Origin: Pseudomonas turukhanskensis
GTDB taxonomy: Bacteria > Pseudomonadota > Gammaproteobacteria > Pseudomonadales > Pseudomonadaceae
Reading direction: 5' to 3'
DNA: 64,000 nt
Assembly (NCBI RefSeq): GCF_027922365.1
Contig: NZ_BSFN01000002.1
Coordinates: 434,001-498,000, forward strand
Below, piece after piece: positions 62,330 through 64,000 of the stretch (its first letter is position 1; every line of letters starts with the position of its first letter). Below the pieces are notes generated by a model that was given only the letters and a program-made list of their open reading frames with translations, was not told the DNA's origin and ran no database searches. Made by a program: the position numbers and the translations under genes.

Positions 62330-64000
62330 TCAATGGTGTTCGGTTTTCACCACCGGGTCGCTACCGGCTACCAGCGACTTGATGATGTCGGCCTGGGAGG
62401 AGCCGTACGTGTTCAGATCAACCCCTTGCAGGGTAATGCTCACATTCGCGCCCTGGTCGATATGGCCCGAGGTGCTGATCTGAATGGTCGAGGTCGAGCC
62501 CGTGGTTTCGACTTTCATGTAGTCGAGCACGTTGACGTTGGTCATATCAGGCAGCAGGTCGGTGAGGTCGATGCGGTCGCCTTCACTGACTTTGAAGTCG
62601 GTGATGGTCGAGTTTCCGGCTTCGCCTTTTGCCCAGGCGAAGGTATCCGCTCCCGCACCACCGGTCATGATGTTGGTGCCGCTACCGCCGAACAGCAGGT
62701 CGTTGCCGTCGCCACCGATCAGCAGGTCGTTACCGCTGCCGCCATACAGGTTGTCATCGCCGGCGCCACCTTCCAGACGGTCGTTGCCGGCACCGCCATA
62801 GAGGGTGTCGTTGCCGTCGCCGCCACGCAGCAGGTCGGCAGCCGACGAGCCGTTCAGGGTGTCGGCGCCGGTGCCGCCGGTGCTCAGCACCGAGGTGCCG
62901 TTGGCCAGCGTGATCGCCTGGTAGGTGGTGTTGGTGTCGGTACCGACTGTATTGGTGCCTGCGAATATCAGCGTGCCCGAACTGGTGCCGGTATTGCCGA
63001 GAATCAGGGTTGAGGTATCCCAGCTGCTCAGATCGCCAATCGAATCCACGCCAGTGGAGGTGAAGGTGTGGCCGTGACCGTCACTGAGGGTCATGCCGTT
63101 TTCCAAGCCGGTAACGGTCAGTTTGGTTGCGGTATCGGCAACGCTGAACGTGAGGGTGTTCTCGTTGGTGGTGACGGCGTTGGCAATGGCAGTGCCCTGG
63201 TACCCGTTCTCCACGTGGTTGATAGCCGCGACCTGGTCGGCGGTCAGGACGCCGCTGTAGATACGCAGGTCATCCAACGCGCCTTTGAAGTACGACGTAT
63301 CGGTGGCATCAGTGCCAGAACCGGTGAAGGCATTGGTGGCGCCGATTTCCAGCAGTTTGTTGAGCGCGCCGGTGAAGGCGCTGTCGGTCGGGCTGCCCCA
63401 GGCTTCCAGTTTGCCGTCGACATACACATTGACCAGGCCGGTAGCGGCATCACGGGAGATGGCGATGTTGTGCCATTGGCTGTCGTTGATCGAGGTGGTG
63501 CTGTACACGCCGTCGACGTTGCCCAGACCCAAGCCGATCTTGCCGCTGCTGTTGATCGCGCCCCACTGGATATCGTTACCGCCACTGACCTGCTCGCTGC
63601 CAATGATGCTCGGGTTGTTCCAGGAGGTGCCCTTGCCGTCGGTGTTGCCGGCTTGCGCGGTATTGATCCAGAAGGTCAGGGTGGCGGTGCCCAACAGCGC
63701 GTTGGAGATGGAGCTGTCCACCTGAACCACGTCGCCAATGTCGGTGCCCGTGTTGAGCGTCAGGTACTTGCCGGCGCCGTCTGCACGGGTGCCAGTGCCA
63801 GTGCCCGAACTCAGGGTTGGAGCCGTAGAGTTGCCAGTGTTGTCGATGTCTTTGAGCGTACCGGTTTCGCCGGTGGTGGCGTTGGTCACCTTGGTGACAG
63901 CGTTGTTGCCGTTGCCGGTCGTGGTGCTGGAGTCGAACGTCCAGTAGCCCTTCGGGGTCACGGTTACGGTTGGGGCTGTGGCATCGTTTACCGGGTTGAT
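62330..64000 (-). CDS. Large LamG/RTX surface adhesin, C-terminal part (5' end beyond window)
   Basis: The visible 556 codons are the end of a larger gene; the frame is open to the right edge ([16 protein letters not shown]), so the GTG at 63961 is not a start. A LamG/concanavalin-like domain covers about the first 240 residues ([43 protein letters not shown]). Then come a spacer, six or so calcium-binding RTX nonapeptides ([20 protein letters not shown] and following) and a type I secretion C-terminal region ([20 protein letters not shown]). It resembles the end of LapA/LapF-class biofilm adhesins. Secretion would need an ABC exporter encoded elsewhere. Confidence 0.9.
   Translation of the reverse strand: MNPVNDATAPTVTVTPKGYWTFDSSTTTGNGNNAVTKVTNATTGETGTLKDIDNTGNSTAPTLSSGTGTGTRADGAGKYLTLNTGTDIGDVVQVDSSISNALLGTATLTFWINTAQAGNTDGKGTSWNNPSIIGSEQVSGGNDIQWGAINSSGKIGLGLGNVDGVYSTTSINDSQWHNIAISRDAATGLVNVYVDGKLEAWGSPTDSAFTGALNKLLEIGATNAFTGSGTDATDTSYFKGALDDLRIYSGVLTADQVAAINHVENGYQGTAIANAVTTNENTLTFSVADTATKLTVTGLENGMTLSDGHGHTFTSTGVDSIGDLSSWDTSTLILGNTGTSSGTLIFAGTNTVGTDTNTTYQAITLANGTSVLSTGGTGADTLNGSSAADLLRGGDGNDTLYGGAGNDRLEGGAGDDNLYGGSGNDLLIGGDGNDLLFGGSGTNIMTGGAGADTFAWAKGEAGNSTITDFKVSEGDRIDLTDLLPDMTNVNVLDYMKVETTGSTSTIQISTSGHIDQGANVSITLQGVDLNTYGSSQADIIKSLVAGSDPVVKTEHH

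Overview
The window reads as chromosomal DNA of a Pseudomonas, most likely of the P. fluorescens complex. This is inferred from G+C-rich coding sequence, gene neighbourhoods typical of the genus (N-acetylglutaminylglutamine amide operon plus hybrid kinase; betX next to DUF485/actP), several REP/REPIN families, and a Gac/Rsm-type small RNA. No tRNA, rRNA, CRISPR array, insertion sequence or prophage was seen.

Layout. 1-17043 (minus strand): a Wzx/Wzy-dependent exopolysaccharide operon running off the left edge. In order of transcription it holds an RfaH-like antiterminator, an ops element, a small secreted protein, an outer-membrane barrel, a Wza-like exporter, a Wzc-like tyrosine kinase, a PHP-type tyrosine phosphatase, a membrane-anchored protein, a WcaJ-like initiating transferase, a Wzy-like polymerase, a Wzx-like flippase, GT2 and GT4 transferases, a pyruvyltransferase and two more GT4 enzymes. 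17044-18808: intergenic region with an AT-rich stretch, a predicted RsmX/Y/Z-like sRNA (about 17915-18041), nested REP elements and a large structured dispersed repeat whose second copy lies at 39738-40050. 18809-25155: AraC regulator, polyamine genes (glutamate-putrescine ligase-like, periplasmic binding protein, FAD oxidase) and a flavin monooxygenase. 25298-26274: two small secreted proteins.

26555-34404: three NAGGN osmoprotectant genes followed by a 7TMR-DISM hybrid sensor kinase. 34455-47391: YheU-like, YnfA-like, a class A PBP-like enzyme, a methyltransferase, an aldo/keto reductase with a CHASE2 adenylate/guanylate cyclase, pirin, MlaA with an overlapping hydrolase, a GNAT enzyme and a small membrane protein. 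47457-52945: GH17 membrane enzyme, betX, the DUF485-actP acetate operon and a 52-residue DUF3309 protein. 53090-62151: DUF2784, SDR, MFS and PiT transporters, divergent DUF2855/TetR, a VbhA/Fic toxin-antitoxin pair whose toxin lacks an ATG/GTG/TTG start, a MATE exporter and a small conserved protein. 62330-64000: C-terminal part of a large LamG/RTX surface adhesin.

Taken together, the two ends (acidic exopolysaccharide and RTX adhesin) and the middle (osmoprotectant, betaine and acetate uptake, polyamine use) suit a surface-colonising soil or plant-associated lifestyle. The strongest regulatory story is at the polysaccharide locus: a dedicated RfaH with an exact ops site in the operon leader, and a candidate Rsm-sequestering sRNA just beyond it.
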